From assembly GCA_035048815.1 (NCBI GenBank), contig JAUCBN010000029.1, positions 15,864,501-15,928,500 of the forward strand: a stretch of DNA of 64,000 bases. The letters are read 5' to 3'. A program made the position numbers and the translations under genes. This DNA comes from Abelmoschus esculentus (taxonomy: Eukaryota > Streptophyta > Magnoliopsida > Malvales > Malvaceae). Every line of letters starts with the position of its first letter. Within the stretch, counting starts at the first letter, position 1. The notes below the pieces were generated by a model. The model saw only the letters and a list, made by a program, of their open reading frames with translations. It searched no databases and had not been told where the DNA came from. Shown in pieces: positions 1-10,808 of this stretch.

Positions 1-2165
1 CTAATTTGTTTTATTTACAATAATCGAATCAAAATCCCTAACATTGATCGAATATTTCATCCCACTGAACCAGCTGGTTATCGGTACTCGGTATTGTTTT
101 GTTCATTTTAAAACTAATCGATGTTCTTGGCAATGTTTTCAGCTGCAAGAAGGCAAACAACATTAAAAAACCAGCCGAGAAGGGATCAAAATGAATAGGA
201 CATGGCCTTAAAGAACAAAATGATAAACAAGACGAGATAACTTATACAAGTGTATGGAATGAGCGAGGCAGGCAAGGGATGTGGCTCTTCAGTGCATCGA
301 CCCCATTTGGAAGCCTCTTATATGCTGAAACATTGTTAATACTGTCGGTTATCTGTCACGAACTCGCAGCCTTAAAATATGACATTACAAGCAAGTACCA
401 TGGACATGGGAAACATCGAAACAGTTCAATTCAAACGACACATTTCCTGTCATGACAGCTGGGAGTGTCCCTCGTAGCTTGAAGTGAATTGATGATGGAA
501 ATTAGGGTTTCATGGATCATATAATTAGGTTGTAGGAGAAGAGCTGCCAGTTGAGTTATCGAGAAAGAAATATTCTTTTAATGAATTTTGAACTCACGAT
601 CTAACGTAAAAAGAAAAAATTTTAAATGAAAGTTTGAACTAATTGTTGTAGAGATTATTGACGTAAAGAAAGAAATTATTTTTTTCATAACATGTACTAA
701 ATAAACAATATAATAGTAATAATTTAGCCATGTATTTTTTCTAAATAAAACGTAGCCATATATTAATGATTCTTAAAATAAATAGATTATTTTTAATGTT
801 AATTATGTAATGTATTATTAAAGTGTAACGTGTTGGACCACCCCCACCTAGGCCCAGAAGCCTGGTTGTTTTTGAATCAGAGTCCATATCCAGTTTGATA
901 TGCAAACGAAGTATGGTTTATCTCATTATATTTAACTTAGATATCTAATTTCCGTACGAATCATCTTGCATCGTGGTTAATAGAATAATTGTTATTTTTA
1001 AAGGTTACGAATTTAAATTTATTTATTTAATATTTAAAAGTATACTTTAAAACAGATACTACTGAAATTATTGTAGTTGATTTTAAAAAATAATAATTTC
1101 TTAATCGTCTGCCTCTTTCTTATACTTTCATTTAAAAGTATATTTTTTCTCACAATATTATCCAGCTAAATTTGCTGAGTTGGGATAACTTTCATAATTG
1201 AATGAAAAAAATCTAACACATTTTTCTTTGGCATAAATCGTTTGCCTCTTTCTTATACTTTCATTTATTTTTTTAAATTAGAGGGTTTAAGATATATGAT
1301 TTAGGGTTTAAGATTAGAGATTGTGGTTAGGGTTCAGGGAATTAGAGGTAGGATATATTTTTTAGGGTTTAAAATTAATTTTTTTAAATTTTTTTAAAAT
1401 GAGTATGAAAGGAGGCATGATAAAAAAAAAGATTTTTACTCTTTTTAGTGATCAAATGTGTATCCATTTTTATATTAAATTTCAACCAATCATAATTGGA
1501 CACATACCATGTTATATAAAAATAATTAATTCCACTTTCAATTGTTTTATTGTTCACATTCAAGTAATAAAGGAACTAAAAATGCCAGGGTGTTAAATTT
1601 GTCTCTAATTTCTTTAATTTTTTTTCTTCAAGAGTTTTGCAATAGTGATGATTTTATGTTATTTTTTAGTCTTAAGTATTTTTTTTATTTTATATTTTTT
1701 ATATAACTCATTAAGTTTATACATCTATTGTTGTAGCATAATTTTTATTTATCTTTATAGTAATTTTATGTTCGTATAGCAATCATCACGATAAATCTTT
1801 TAATAAATAAAAAAATATTGATAGTTTAATATGATTAAATTTAGTGTGCATATCCAAACACGAGCATCATATATTACTTCTTCTTTAATGAAAGAAGTTT
1901 TTTTTTTTTAATTTTTATCGAACTAAAATTGACTAAACATTACACGCACGTAAGGTAGTGAAGGAAAGAACATGGAGTATATAGGTTCCGTACAATTTTG
2001 TCTTTAGAAGCTGAAAATAACTGTTCCAATATATGACATACAATAATCTTTCTAAGTACCATGAAAGTGAAAAACTATATATTTTATTCGTTAAATTTTA
2101 TTAATATATAGAGACGAAATTAAGATTTAGCGTAAAAAATATCAAATAATTTGATGTAAAATGTT
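1..2165. other. Intergenic, AT-rich, no gene recognised
   Basis: No reading frame here resembles a known protein; frames are short and AT-biased. The first 550 bases are less AT-rich and could be the end of a gene lying outside the window, but I recognise no domain. A MITE-like repeat lies at about 1229-1432. Confidence 0.5.
1229..1432 (+). repeat. MITE-like repeat with degenerate TTTAGGG core, copy 1
   Basis: About 200 bp whose core carries several telomere-like TTTAGGG / GGGTTTAAG motifs. The ends are imperfect inverted repeats: gcctctttcttatactttca on the left, and its approximate complement near 1400-1425 on the right. Related copies lie at about 4585-4812 (inverted), 31795-32030 and 46690-46925. 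The scatter and terminal inverted repeats suggest a non-autonomous DNA transposon family, not telomeric DNA. Boundaries are approximate. Confidence 0.5.
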
Positions 2166-2561
2166 GTGGCAGGACCAGCAGGAAGAGGTGTTCCCGGTTT
2201 TTGTAAAGAATACGCAGTACCTGTCTGTCTAGCATGTGAAGAGATTGAGGATTTCCCTTCTGTCTTTTATTTTCTCACTTGTTTTCAAGTACCCACCCAT
2301 CTGGTACTTGTTTGGTTCATTCACATTACCACCCGAAATGGAGGAGGACAAAGACAAAAGAACCTTAAGATTTGAGTCTGATTCTCTTTGGTCTTGTTCC
2401 CTTTGCTCGATCTTACACTAATATAGGGACACATATAACCTCACCATCTACTATGTTACTGTTACCTGCCCCCTTTTTAGGGTTTTCCTTGTAGGAAATG
2501 GAGTTCTGGGGTTGACATAGATTGATATCCAACTAATTCAGATCGAATACTACTGCAGAAG

Positions 2562-2699
2562 TCTATTATGGGAGCAACCTAATTCAATATGTTTCATTCA
2601 CAACATCTCTATTATGGGAGCAACCTAATTCAATATGTTTCATTCACAACATCTCTATTATGGGAGCAACCTAATTCAATATGTTTCATTCACAACGTC
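2562..2699 (+). repeat. Tandem repeat, 46 bp x 3
   Basis: A 46-bp unit beginning tctattatgggagcaacct occurs three times head to tail at 2562, 2608 and 2654. The copies are almost identical; the last differs near its end (acgtc for acatc). The near identity implies recent expansion. It lies about 350 bp upstream of the SOFL gene. Confidence 0.9.
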
Positions 2700-3052
2700 A
2701 GGATTTGAACCTATGACCTTGTTTAAGAGATCAAATGCAGGGATGATAATCTAATTCTACATCCCTAAACTCATGTAATTTTATATCCATACATTTTTAA
2801 TATATCTTTTTGTCAGTTTACACCCCTTATATAAAATTCTGGATCCGTCCCTGATCAAGTACCGTTTCTGAGTAGACAAACTGATTGTTGGTAACAATAT
2901 TATTAAAGTAGAAGGATCAAATCCCAAATTCAAAATAAGTAGAGGGACTAGAATCACAATTAAACCACCTTACTTGTCGATGAAAAGGAGCCTTAGAGGT
3001 GGGTAGGAAACACATTGAGTGTAGGTTTTGTTTTGAAAACAAGAAAAGAAAG
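2700..3052. other. Upstream region of the SOFL gene
   Basis: About 350 bp between the 46-bp tandem repeat and the chosen start codon. Near 2700-2720 it contains a B-box-like string (ggttcaaatcc on the minus strand). I see no clear TATA box. An in-frame GTG-initiated extension back to 2999 is open but lacks family features. Confidence 0.4.
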
Positions 3053-3738
3053 ATGAACTTTATAGCCTCTGAGTGTAGTAGTGGGTGTGAGTCTGGTTGG
3101 ACTAATTACTTAGAACAATCTCTTCTATCACCCAATCCTTCAAAGAAAAAGAATGTTAAAAAGAGTGGGTTTCGTGAAGAAGAAGAAGAAGACCTTTCCA
3201 TGGTTTCTGATGCATCTTCAGGACCTCCACATTTTTATGAAGATAAGGTCTACTCCAATGGCGGTAACCAATTATATGATGAATATATGGTACCCCAAGG
3301 TGTCACATTGAACAAAAATGGTGGTGGTAAAAGACATAGAAACAAGCAACAACAACAACGAAGACACCTGCAGGTACATGAAGACGATGATACTGCAAGC
3401 TCCTCTTTCGTCAATTACACCAAGGTAATCTCTGTCCATGTTATAGACATCTTTGGTCGATAATCATGTTGTTTTCAATGGTCTGAATTCTGGGTTCTTG
3501 ATAATTTTCCCCAGAACAACAACAGTACAGCTCCAATGGGTTTCTCTGCAACACACTCTGAGGTACTTTGTTCATTCTTCTTCTCAGTTCATAATTCAAG
3601 TTTTCATTTTTCCTTACAAAAATGGCTTATATGTTGAAAATTTACCAGGGAGGATCAAACTTTGAAGACCATTTTGGGGTTTTACAGTCATCTTCTCCCT
3701 CTGCAAACCAGCTACAAAATCACCAGTCAAAAGAATAA
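3053..3738 (+). CDS. SOB FIVE-LIKE (SOFL) family protein
   Basis: Three exons are proposed: 3053-3424, 3515-3562 and 3649-3738. All introns are GT-AG, frames join cleanly, and the product is about 170 residues. The N-terminus has the SOFL-A type motif SSGCESGWTNYLEQS within the first 25 residues. The SOFL-B type motif DDTASSSF lies near residue 115, just before intron 1. The middle is low-complexity, acidic, then Lys/Gln-rich. SOFL proteins are small plant-specific proteins linked to cytokinin responses in Arabidopsis; their biochemistry is unknown. I chose the ATG at 3053 because it puts SOFL-A near the N-terminus as in the family. An AATAAA lies about 100 bp past the stop. Family assignment is strong; the 48-bp middle exon is inferred from frame alone. 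Confidence 0.82.
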
Positions 3739-5216
3739 GATCTCAAAGATGATCTTTTCCCCTTTTTACTGTTTGTTATTAATTTTCCATTTCATTTCTT
3801 TTCCAGTCTCCTTTGTACTGGTGGCTATTGCATAACTGGAAATAAACATCTCTTGTTTGAATTCCTTATGTCTTTGTTTTTATTTGTCCTTGTAAATATA
3901 TTACAGACATTAACTGGAAGTGACTAGCGAGTATTACATTCATACACTGTTGACTGTTGCATGCATGTGCAGGAGTTTTATTTAATCTCTTCTGCTCTTT
4001 GGTTTTGTCTGGTAAAATCTTGAACCTAAAACCGGCCGACACTATTTTTTTCGGAAATTCATCTCGGTTTATAACGTTATTTATGGTCTAATAAAATGAT
4101 ATTATCTATCTACCTAATGATATGTAAGATAGAGATAAAGATTAACCTTGTAAAAATAAAAAAGGCTCCAAATCTGTGAGTAAATAGACTTATAGATTTC
4201 ATTCAGAAATTAAGCTAGTAACCAAAGTAGGGGATATGAATCCGCCTCCAAGCTGTCCTTGAATATCCTGTTTAATTTGTGAGTAAATATTGATGAAAAG
4301 CTGAATCTAATTTTTAATAATTTATTATTAGATATAATCGTAAACGATATGATAAACCTTACTCATCTAATAATTTTTTTCATTTATCGGCCTGAACAAC
4401 AGTTTCTTGAACTCTAACTTTCATCTTTTCAACAAAACATGACAACTAGGTGGGAATTGGGATTTTCCATTTCCCTCCAATATTATAATTGCAAAGCTTC
4501 CCTTTCTTCTCTATGAATCAAACAATGCATGAATATTAAAGAAACATGTGATCTCTAGATTATATTAGTATTAAAATTTGGGTAAAAATCATCTGTCTCT
4601 TTTTCATGTCTCTTTTTATGCTTTTTTTTTTAAAATACTTTAAAAAATTCAATTTTTAACCCTAACCCTTATTTTATATTCCCTAAACCCTACACCTTAA
4701 AAATTACACCCTACTCCTAATTCCTTAAATCCTAATCTTAAACCCTAAACCCTCTAATTTAAAACGAAGATATAGAAACATGAGAAAGAAGTAGATAATT
4801 TATACCTCTAAAATTTGGCATCATAGTCCATGTAAGATAAATTGAACCAAACTTCCCATAAATTCTTATTAGGTGTCAAATGGGAATTTTCATTTTCATC
4901 CAACATTATGATTGGGAAGTTAGCTTCCCCCCCCTCTATGAATCAAATCATGGGATAAAAAAGTTTGGCCATGAATAAGGACAAGAACCCATGTCTCAAT
5001 GTGTCCAGACAAGGGTCCATATCCTCCCTTGATAAGTTCCATCTCTCATAATAACTCATCAAGTTTTTAGGCCCCTAAAAATGTACATGAGGAGGCACCT
5101 ACATGATGGAAAGTGTTAAAATGGGTGATGGGCATTCATTCTCCCAGGTCTCCCACATGATGATGCCAAGAAAATGACAAATGTTTATACACACAATATA
5201 TATCTATATATATAGT
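3739..5216. other. Intergenic, AT-rich
   Basis: No gene seen. It holds the inverted copy of the TTTAGGG-core repeat at about 4585-4812. The phrase gggaattttcatttt/gggattttccatttcc, with following text, occurs near 4450 and again near 4880, suggesting an old local duplication. Confidence 0.5.
4585..4812 (-). repeat. MITE-like repeat with TTTAGGG core, copy 2 (inverted)
   Basis: Reverse complement of the element at about 1229-1432: several CCCTAAA-like motifs flanked by ctgtctctttttcatgtc on the left and its approximate complement (agaaacatgagaaagaag) near 4775-4795. Boundaries are approximate. Confidence 0.5.
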
Positions 5217-5434
5217 ATATGATCCTTTTACATAGTGTAAGAATTTTTAAGTTTTACATATTTTTTGAATCGTTGGATTGAGTGAAATGAACGATAAAGA
5301 TTAACATTAGGATATATAAAGATTATCACTTGAGAAAAATATAAGAAATTAATATCAGTTATCCATTTTACATCTAACGATTCAAAAAACGTGTAAAACT
5401 CATAAAACGTTTTACACCGTAAATGGATCATATA
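5217..5434. repeat. MITE-like element with about 60-bp terminal inverted repeats
   Basis: The left arm (about 5217-5276, starting atgatccttttac and running to the ttttttgaatcgttgga region) is matched in reverse complement by the right arm (about 5375-5434, ending taaatggatcatat). The loop between them is about 100 bp and AT-rich. No coding capacity. Similar loop text (taaagattatcac) recurs near 52235, suggesting a family. Confidence 0.65.
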
Positions 5435-6045
5435 TTTAAACGATTAGACTCTTATTTAAATATATATAAAAGTATTAGACTCTTAGATAAACAATCTTTA
5501 ACAAATTAGACCCTTATTTGAAAATTTAACATATATTTATATATACCATTGTCATCTAAATATTTTTTTTAATAAAAAAACCCTTGGAAAATCCTGTCTG
5601 TGATTTTCCAAACCCTAAGGAACATGTCCCCATTATATATAATAACTTTCTCATGTTTTTGGTATTTTATTAATTCCCCTTTGCCCCCTCCAACCTTGTC
5701 TGCTTTGCAACATCCACAATCATACGTCTCTCCCATTTGATTTCTTTATTCATCAAATTATTCCGTAATAAGTATATAAGTTGGGTTCCATGCAAAAAAT
5801 GTTGATAAATAATGAATCTTTAGGGAAAAATTAGGATGCTAAAACTTGTGATCTAATCTTAGACCCACATGCATTTTAATATTCTTCAACATTTGAGAGT
5901 ATATAGTATTGCAGAGGTACATCCTAGCGCGACCTTCGTAATCTAATTTACTCATCTCGTTACGTTAGAATTATATTCGAATATTTAATTTTATTTAAAA
6001 GATTTAATATCTCATCCCACCTGATTAATTGATTATTGATTAAAG

Positions 6046-6595
6046 TAAATTTTAATGATAGTTGGATAGTGAATGGCTATTTGACTTCGGGCGTAGTATT
6101 GAGATTTGTTCGGTTCTGTTATCTGAATTATGGGCAATACATGATGGGTTGGTCCATGCATGGAAGTGTGGTTTTCGTAGAGTAATTGTTGAATCCGACA
6201 ATGTTCAAGCATTAGATATTTGTCATCGAAATACCAAGGTCTTACAAGGTGCAGCGATTGTGGATTTGGTGTATGATTTGCTTGATAGGCGATGGAAGGT
6301 GCAAGTGAGACGGGTGAGTCGACAAATAAACATGGTTGCGGATTGTCTTGCTAGGATGATGAGAGGTAAACCGATTGGATTGTGTATTTATAATACACCA
6401 CCTAGTGAGGTTATTCAGTTAGTCCAGGTTGATTTGGTCCCTGATTAATGTCTTATTTTCTTGTAGCCGTTTGTGGCATTGATCTTGTAAGTACTCGCTT
6501 GTGCACTATTTTTCCTCCGTTTAGGTTTAAGGAGGTTTTTTAACGAGGTATAAGCGTGTACGTTTCTTTACCCATAAAAAATTAAATTTTAATGA
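6046..6595 (+). mobile_element. 5'-truncated LINE (non-LTR retrotransposon) with 13-bp target duplications
   Basis: An open frame of about 128 codons (6062-6448) matches the RNase H domain found at the C-terminus of plant LINE polyproteins. Visible landmarks are SELWAIHDGL, VESDNVQAL and the closing ADCLARM. The frame has no in-frame ATG at its start, so it is the tail of a longer ORF lost by 5' truncation. A 3' UTR of about 130 bp and a short A-rich end follow. The 13-mer taaattttaatga occurs exactly at 6046-6058 and 6583-6595, bracketing the insert as expected for target-primed reverse transcription. It is a dead fragment, but the intact duplications suggest it is fairly young. Confidence 0.85.
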
Positions 6596-6944
6596 CGATC
6601 ATAATTTGATTTATTAAACGGAATTGAACATCATATATTAAATGATGTTAATGCCTTTGGTTCCATATCACATTGGATAAGGATGTAAGAAGAAAGTATG
6701 GGGGAATAAAATTTCAAATGGGCGAATGCAGATGTTGTTGTGTGCTGGTTTTCTAATAAATTATTTGATTTCTGTTCATATCTCCATTGCTGTCTCTTAA
6801 AAAACATTTGTGTCTGGTCTTCATGATATCACACTCCTCGTCTCTTCCTGTCTTTGGTCACGGTTTGTAAAATGAATTATATGTTTTTCTTTTAATTAAC
6901 TTTTTAATTAATTGATTTTAATATTATATCATCTTTTAAGAAAA

Positions 6945-7325
6945 ATAACGTAAAAAGTTGACTTAATTTATATAACAATATACACTACGATGTTATATAT
7001 ATAAATATACGGATTTTATAGATCGACAAACAAGTCAAAACATAATTTATAAAAATTGTATAAAGTATAAAATAATTTTTCGTCTAATGTATTAATCTAT
7101 CAAGTAATTTTAAGTTGACTTAATTTATACACTACGATGTTATATATAACAATAACGTAAAAGGTTGACTTAATTTATATAACAATATACACTACGATGT
7201 TATATATATAAATATACGGATTTTATAGATCGACAAATAAGTCAAAACATAATTTATAAAAATTGTATAAAGTATAAAATAATTTTTCGTCTAATGTATT
7301 AATCTATCAAGTAATTTTAAGTTGT
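6945..7325. repeat. Tandem duplication, 207-bp unit
   Basis: A unit beginning ataacgtaaaaagttgac at 6945 recurs at 7152, and the second copy runs to about 7325. The copies are nearly identical (for example acaaacaag versus acaaataag). It is AT-rich with no coding content. The remaining DNA from 6596 to 7605 is AT-rich and shows no gene. Confidence 0.85.
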
Positions 7326-7605
7326 TTATCGTCAGTTAATTAACAATTTTTTTTCCACCGTTGGTGATGCTTGTTTTGAAACATCTAGGACCATCCCATG
7401 GTTGTCTTAAAGTCAATCTGATTGCTAAAAACACAGTGAAAAGGATAGACTCACTCTATTACAGGATCAAAAGGAAAGGCTTTTCAAAACAGTTCAAACA
7501 TTAAAGCAAATGGGTAGTTTATGATCAAAACTTGTTGTCTTAAATTTTAAATTATCAAGCAACTGGAGGAATTATTTGCCTTGTTAAAAAAAAAACAAAA
7601 CAAAT

Positions 7606-7678
7606 TTCCGTTGCCGGGACTTGAACCCGGGTCTTTCGGGTGAGAGCCGAATGTCCTGACCAACTAGACTACAACGGA
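7606..7678 (-). tRNA. tRNA-Glu (CTC anticodon)
   Basis: Read on the minus strand, the acceptor stem pairs TCCGTTG with CAACGGA, followed by discriminator A. The anticodon arm is TTCGG, loop CTCTCAC, CCGAA, which places CTC in the anticodon. The T arm is CCGGG-TTCAAGT-CCCGG and doubles as the Pol III B box. A long T run follows downstream on the minus strand (7586-7595 as A on the plus strand), a Pol III terminator. It looks intact and functional in decoding GAG codons. Confidence 0.95.
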
Positions 7679-8238
7679 TATTGAAATAAAGAGAACAATG
7701 CATTTCTGTGTTTCGTCTCTATAACGCGTAAGAATCTTAAACTAGATACAATTAAAATATTATTTAAATAAAATAATAGTTTGTTAATAAAAAATTATTG
7801 GTATAATAAATATTAATCCTAAAATTTAATGATATCTTGTATAATTTATCCTAGGGTAGAACGTATTTGATAATATAAAATTCATGAAAATATATAAAAT
7901 CATTTTAATCTGTCTTCTTCATTTTGGTCCCTTCTTTAAAACCTTATCCTACTTTCTGTCTATCCTTTGTGTTTTCATTTCAATAGCATCGATTCCATTC
8001 AAAATCTTTCAGTACAAGAAAGAACATGAATTGATCCAAAAATACTGTTCATGTATTCTGATACACGCTTCAGTATCTAAAAATCACATTGAAGTTAGAA
8101 ATTTAAATAGTTATTTTAAAGTTTTGATATTATTTAAAATTGTTATTATAAAAAAAATAATAATGCACAATAATAATAATTATGATAAGATATCGGGAAA
8201 AAAAAACACGATCACTGACTCGATTTAAATCCCTTGAG
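7679..8238. other. Upstream region of the BAHD locus
   Basis: AT-rich with no supported gene. A frame of about 114 codons at 7884-8228 resembles no family and is probably chance. Confidence 0.4.
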
Positions 8239-9666
8239 ATGGAGGAAGCCAAGAGCTTTCAAGTTCTTGAAAGCAGCAGGCAATGTCTCGCCACCTCCAG
8301 GCTCAGTTCCCGCCGCCTCTCTTCGTCTCACTTTCTTCGATCTTCTGTGGTTTTCCTATTACAATATACAACGCATTTTCTTCTACGAATTCCCATACCC
8401 AACACCACATTTCAGGGAAACCGTTATGCCATTGCTAAAACACTCTATTTCCCTCACTCTACACCGTTTCTTCCCCCTCGCGGCCAATATCATGTGCCCT
8501 CCGCCACCGGGGAAGCCTTACATCCGTTACAAAGACGGCGGTTCCGTTACTTTCACGGTTGTCGAATCCCCTGAAGATTTCCACCGCGTCATAGCTAATT
8601 ACTCCCGAGATGTTAGATTACTACAGTACACCCATTTGCGCCGCGGATGCCGACAGCACCGTCAGTAGAGGAAGACGGTCACGGTACTCGGGTGATCCCC
8701 GCCGTTTCTTTTCTTGTAACGGTGTTCCCGAACGCCGGCGTCTGCATCGGGTCTAATTACTGCCACGTGATCGGCGATGGGAAGACGTTCATGCATTTCA
8801 TAAGGACTTGGACGAATGTTTACAAAGCCGGCAGCGGCGGCGGTGCGTTGACTTGCCTTGAAAAACTGTCGCTTCCATTGTTGAACAGAGATGTCATCAA
8901 GGATCCCATTGGGGTCGAATCATTTCTATTGGAAGTATACCACAATTGGCTTTCATCGTCCGGCGAGAACACTCTCCCAACCGATGTGGGATCAACCAAG
9001 GTTCGCGCTACATTTGTTCTGTGTCAAGCCGATGTAGAGAGACTCAAGCAAATGGTCAAATCACAGTGCACGAATGAAACTGATTCAGACCAGTTCAACA
9101 TATCAACTTTCGTGGTAACTTGTTCCTTAATCTGGGTTTCATTGATCAAATCAAAACAAAGTCTTATCAAGAACTCATCACTTGAAGACGATGATGAGCT
9201 TTATTACTTTCTATTCCCCTTTGACTGCCGAAACCGCTTGGAGTTTCCGATTCCGGAAACATATTTGGGAAACTGTATAAAACCCGGGATTGCAGAGATG
9301 AAGAAGACCGAGTTAGTCGGAGAAAACGGGATTGTTTTGGCGGCAAAAGCCATTGGAGGCAAAGTTAAAGAAACGGAGAGAATTGGGTTAAGCGGGGTGG
9401 AGAATTGGATGCCAGATATTGTGGAAAGAAGCAAAACTGGACGGCTAATTGGTGTCGCCGGTTCGCCGAAATTACGTGTCTATGACACCGAGTTCGGGTG
9501 GGGGAGGCCCAGGAAGGTGGAGGTGGTGCACATTGAGTCCGGCGAGGCTATATCTCTGTCGGAGTGCAGAGATGAAGAGGGCGGAATAGAGGTTGGTGTG
9601 GCTTTAAACTCGAACCAAATGGATAACTTCGTTGCCATCTTTCAACAGAGTTTAAAGATTGTTTAG
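8239..9666 (+). pseudogene. BAHD acyltransferase (anthocyanin/phenolic glucoside malonyltransferase type), frameshifted
   Basis: BAHD enzymes move acyl groups from acyl-CoA to alcohols or amines in the cytosol; this subgroup typically malonylates flavonoid or phenolic glucosides. The catalytic HxxxD appears as HVIGD near 8765-8780, and the C-terminal DFGWG as EFGWG near 9492-9506. Intronless, about 475 codons, normal for the family. The N-terminal start (MEEAKSFQVLE at 8239) and the C-terminal two thirds (to 9666) share one frame, but the family-like stretch between them (from VSPPPGS to VRLLQYTH) is in another. So single-base indels are needed near 8265-8283 and near 8625-8645, and they compensate. 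The rest is open. It is either a recent pseudogene or has two sequence errors. Acyl donor and acceptor cannot be told. Confidence 0.85.
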
Positions 9667-10808
9667 TTTTTGTGTTTCTTTTAGCTTTAGTTGTTCGGAA
9701 TCCTATGCTATGGATTCTCATTAACTAGTGAGGGACAAAAATAATTCTATTAGATTAAATTATTTATATAATAATATAAGTTTAATTAATCGATTAATGA
9801 ATTAATTATTAAGAATTTATATACAAATAATGAAAAAAAATAATATAAAATAAGTCACACAAGAGATAAGATGTAATGGTTTGATTTTTTTACCTTCATG
9901 AATAAGAGAAACATATAATCTACTATTAACGTAGAAAACACGAAAAATACAAATCTACATTATCTCATGTATCACAAAATATGATATATATTTTAAATTT
10001 TAGTGTATCTAAGACACTCTTTTGACGTCTATACAATACACTATAAATGTTGTAGTTGTAGTTATCTTAAAATTGATTATATCTCTTGAAAATAATCTAA
10101 TCTTATTTTTTTTAATTAGTTAATAATGATTACAGTAGTATCTGTTCTAGAATATAATCTCCACTAATTGATATTAATCGCTCAATCACTCTGCTGATAT
10201 CACTGATGTTCGAACCCGTAACTTTATAAATTCAGCACTTTTTAAGTTAAAAGTTCTAAATCCACCAATCCCATAATTCTAAAGGTTAAAACCGTTGTAT
10301 TTTTATGTAGATGGTACATATCTCTAAAGTAACGAGCAACTCTAACGCTCTATATTTATAGAACTAAATATGAGTTTTTATCTAATATAAATATTTAGAT
10401 ATGAGATAAACTTAATTACAAGCATTCTTCAATCACCAGAATTATAAAAAATAATTTAATTACTAATTTAATTTTATGTTAATATGTAACGTTAAATATA
10501 AACAACTATGTTATAAATATGGTTATATAGGGTGCATACAAAATATATAATTAATTATTCAACTTTAAATAAATTAAATCTGAGTTTATTTGAATATATT
10601 ATTTAGGATTCGAATCCAAAAGACCAGGGTGCTCAAAGATGCGCGAGTCTACCGGATGGGGAAGTATGGTAAAAGACGTTATAGGGAACAAGGGTTTTGG
10701 ACCGCACGTTTTGAGTTAAAAGAGATAAAATATAAATATTTAAAAGTAAAAAATTAGATTTATTTATAAATAAATTTTTAAAATAATATATATAAAAAGA
10801 AATAAGTG
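9667..10808. other. Intergenic, AT-rich
   Basis: No gene found. A B-box-like string (gggttcgaac on the minus strand) lies near 10208-10220. Text at 10600-10710 is less AT-rich but has no recognisable frame. Confidence 0.45.

Noticed and set aside
2166..2421. Two overlapping short frames upstream of SOFL
   Set aside because: No recognised domain; they overlap in different frames and look like chance frames in less AT-rich DNA.
4650..4760. Interstitial telomere repeat
   Set aside because: CCCTAAA-like units are degenerate and lie inside a dispersed element with inverted ends; related copies occur at three other places.
7884..8228. Open frame of 114 codons upstream of the BAHD locus
   Set aside because: AT-biased composition, no family resemblance, no splice or promoter support; probably chance.
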